Positions 62,950-64,000 of a stretch of DNA of 64,000 nt are shown in pieces. The notes below the pieces were generated by a model. That model made no database searches, was not told where the DNA came from, and saw nothing but the letters and a program-made list of their open reading frames with translations. Source of the stretch: Methylophilaceae bacterium (GTDB lineage: Bacteria > Pseudomonadota > Gammaproteobacteria > Burkholderiales > Methylophilaceae); contig CAJPFK010000018.1 in NCBI GenBank assembly GCA_905339275.1, positions 1 to 64,000 of the forward strand. The letters are read 5' to 3'. The position numbers were made by a program, and so were the translations under genes. Numbering within the stretch: the stretch's first letter is position 1; every line of letters starts with the position of its first letter.

Positions 62950-64000
62950 TTAGAGTTCTATACCGGAGAGCCTGGCGACAGTGTTTATATCCTTGTCCCC
63001 ACGTCCGGAAAGGTTTACCAGAAGCACTTTGTCCGACGGCATGGTGGCTGCCAGCTTCATTGCATATGCAATGGCATGGCTGCTTTCCAGGGCCGGAATG
63101 ATACCCTCGGTACGGCACAGCGTATGGAAGGCATTCATGGCTTCATCGTCCGTGACCGCCACATACTCGGCCCGCTTGGTATCCTTCAGCCAGGCATGCT
63201 CAGGCCCGACACCCGGATAATCCAGGCCGGCTGAAATCGAATGCGTCTCGATAATCTGGCCATCCTTGTCCTGCATGAGATAGGTGCGATTACCGTGCAA
63301 CACGCCCACTGGGCTGTTGGCAGTCAGCGGCGCCGCATGCTTGCCGGTTTCCAGACCGTAACCGGCAGCCTCAACCCCGATCAGCCTGACATTCTTCTCG
63401 TCGATATAGGGATAGAAAATCCCCATCGCGTTTGAACCGCCTCCCACGCAGGCAATAACGGCATCAGGCTGGCGCCCGATCATTTCCTGCATCTGCTGCC
63501 TGGCTTCGATACCGATCACCGACTGAAAATCGCGAACCATCATCGGGTATGGATGAGGGCCGGCAACGGTGCCGATGATATAGAACGTATTGGAAATGTT
63601 GGTTACCCAGTCGCGCATCGCCTCATTCAGGGCATCCTTCAGCGTTTTGGAACCGGATTCGACCGGAACTACCGTGGCTCCCAGCAATTTCATGCGATAA
63701 ACATTCGGGGCCTGGCGTTTGACGTCTTCAGAACCCATGTAGACGACACATTCGAGGCCAAGCCGAGCCGCAATCGTCGCCGTTGCTACGCCGTGCTGCC
63801 CTGCCCCGGTTTCAGCGATCACTCTGGGCTTGCCCATGCGTTTTGCCAGCAGGGCCTGCCCAACGGTGTTGTTTACCTTGTGGGCGCCTGTATGGTTCAG
63901 GTCTTCGCGCTTGAAATAGATGCGCGCACCGCCGATATTCTCGGACAAGCGTTTTGCGTAATAAACCGGGCTGGGGCGGCCGACAAAATGCTTGAGGTCA
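62950..64000 (-). CDS. trpB: Tryptophan synthase beta chain (5' end off the right edge)
   Basis: About 350 codons are inside; the start lies beyond 64000. The visible N-terminus reads [20 protein letters not shown], then [17 protein letters not shown] with the PLP lysine. GGGSNAMG binds the PLP phosphate; the C-terminus has [11 protein letters not shown]. It makes tryptophan from indole and serine. The neighbour trpA starts 38 nt after its stop. Right-edge cut only; no frame damage seen. Confidence 0.95.
   Translation of the reverse strand, partial: DLKHFVGRPSPVYYAKRLSENIGGARIYFKREDLNHTGAHKVNNTVGQALLAKRMGKPRVIAETGAGQHGVATATIAARLGLECVVYMGSEDVKRQAPNVYRMKLLGATVVPVESGSKTLKDALNEAMRDWVTNISNTFYIIGTVAGPHPYPMMVRDFQSVIGIEARQQMQEMIGRQPDAVIACVGGGSNAMGIFYPYIDEKNVRLIGVEAAGYGLETGKHAAPLTANSPVGVLHGNRTYLMQDKDGQIIETHSISAGLDYPGVGPEHAWLKDTKRAEYVAVTDDEAMNAFHTLCRTEGIIPALESSHAIAYAMKLAATMPSDKVLLVNLSGRGDKDINTVARLSGIEL

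Noticed and set aside
1-64000. tRNA and rRNA genes
   Set aside because: No intergenic gap showed a tRNA cloverleaf with T-loop GTTCRANNC or rRNA-like sequence by eye.

Overview
The window reads as a chromosomal segment of a methylotrophic betaproteobacterium, most likely a Methylophilaceae member (Methylobacillus/Methylovorus-like). The grounds are the full set of genes for H4MPT-linked formaldehyde oxidation (fhcBADC, mtdB, mch, mptG and two ATP-grasp genes), a pqqABCDE operon, and betaproteobacterial housekeeping orders (gyrA-serC-pheA; trpB-trpA-accD-folC-SPOR-cvpA-purF-metZ). The species call is inference; no rRNA gene is present.

Positions 1 to about 11,750 form an accessory region. It holds a very large RTX lipase running off the left edge, a small two-TM membrane protein translationally coupled to it, and a second, broken copy of the same pair. 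It also holds a REP-associated (RAYT/IS200-like) transposase element with terminal inverted repeats, a decayed second RAYT copy, a type I secretion ABC ATPase without a neighbouring HlyD, and a solitary nucleotidyltransferase-fold gene. That gene's promoter is covered by GTTATACT operator-like repeats, and it lies in a partly decayed 1.26 kb tandem duplication.

Positions 11,817-22,937 are the C1 island. A leftward operon mptG-mtdB-ATPgrasp-mch-ATPgrasp-citG-like (cofactor synthesis plus two H4MPT enzymes) is divergent from rightward fhcBADC. From 23,000 to 28,600 come trhO, yigZ, a diguanylate cyclase, a HerA-like ATPase and a DUF302 protein.

Positions 28,603-36,208 are for sulfate assimilation: cysB divergent from tauE-cysI-DUF934-cysH-cysD-cysN, then ferredoxin fdxA. 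A hypothetical gene, a methyltransferase and a Bcr-type MFS pump follow. Next are pqqEDCBA (leftward; pqqA is 23 codons with a hairpin before pqqB), aroF-hisC, a membrane GGDEF protein and pheA-serC-gyrA.

Positions 51,400-55,050 look like a peroxide/iron stress block: a perfect 29-bp Fur-type palindrome, rubrerythrin, an Fe-S oxidoreductase, DUF3501 and a 2-Cys peroxiredoxin. Two small envelope/stress proteins follow. The leftward trp/acc/fol/pur/metZ cluster then runs to the right edge, where trpB is cut.

The most striking regulatory find is a SAM-II-type riboswitch with an enlarged loop 1. It lies between its own promoter and an intrinsic terminator in the metZ leader, and its 3' core can pair with the terminator's 5' arm. 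The best candidate for an undescribed system is the duplicated membrane-protein/RTX-lipase cassette.
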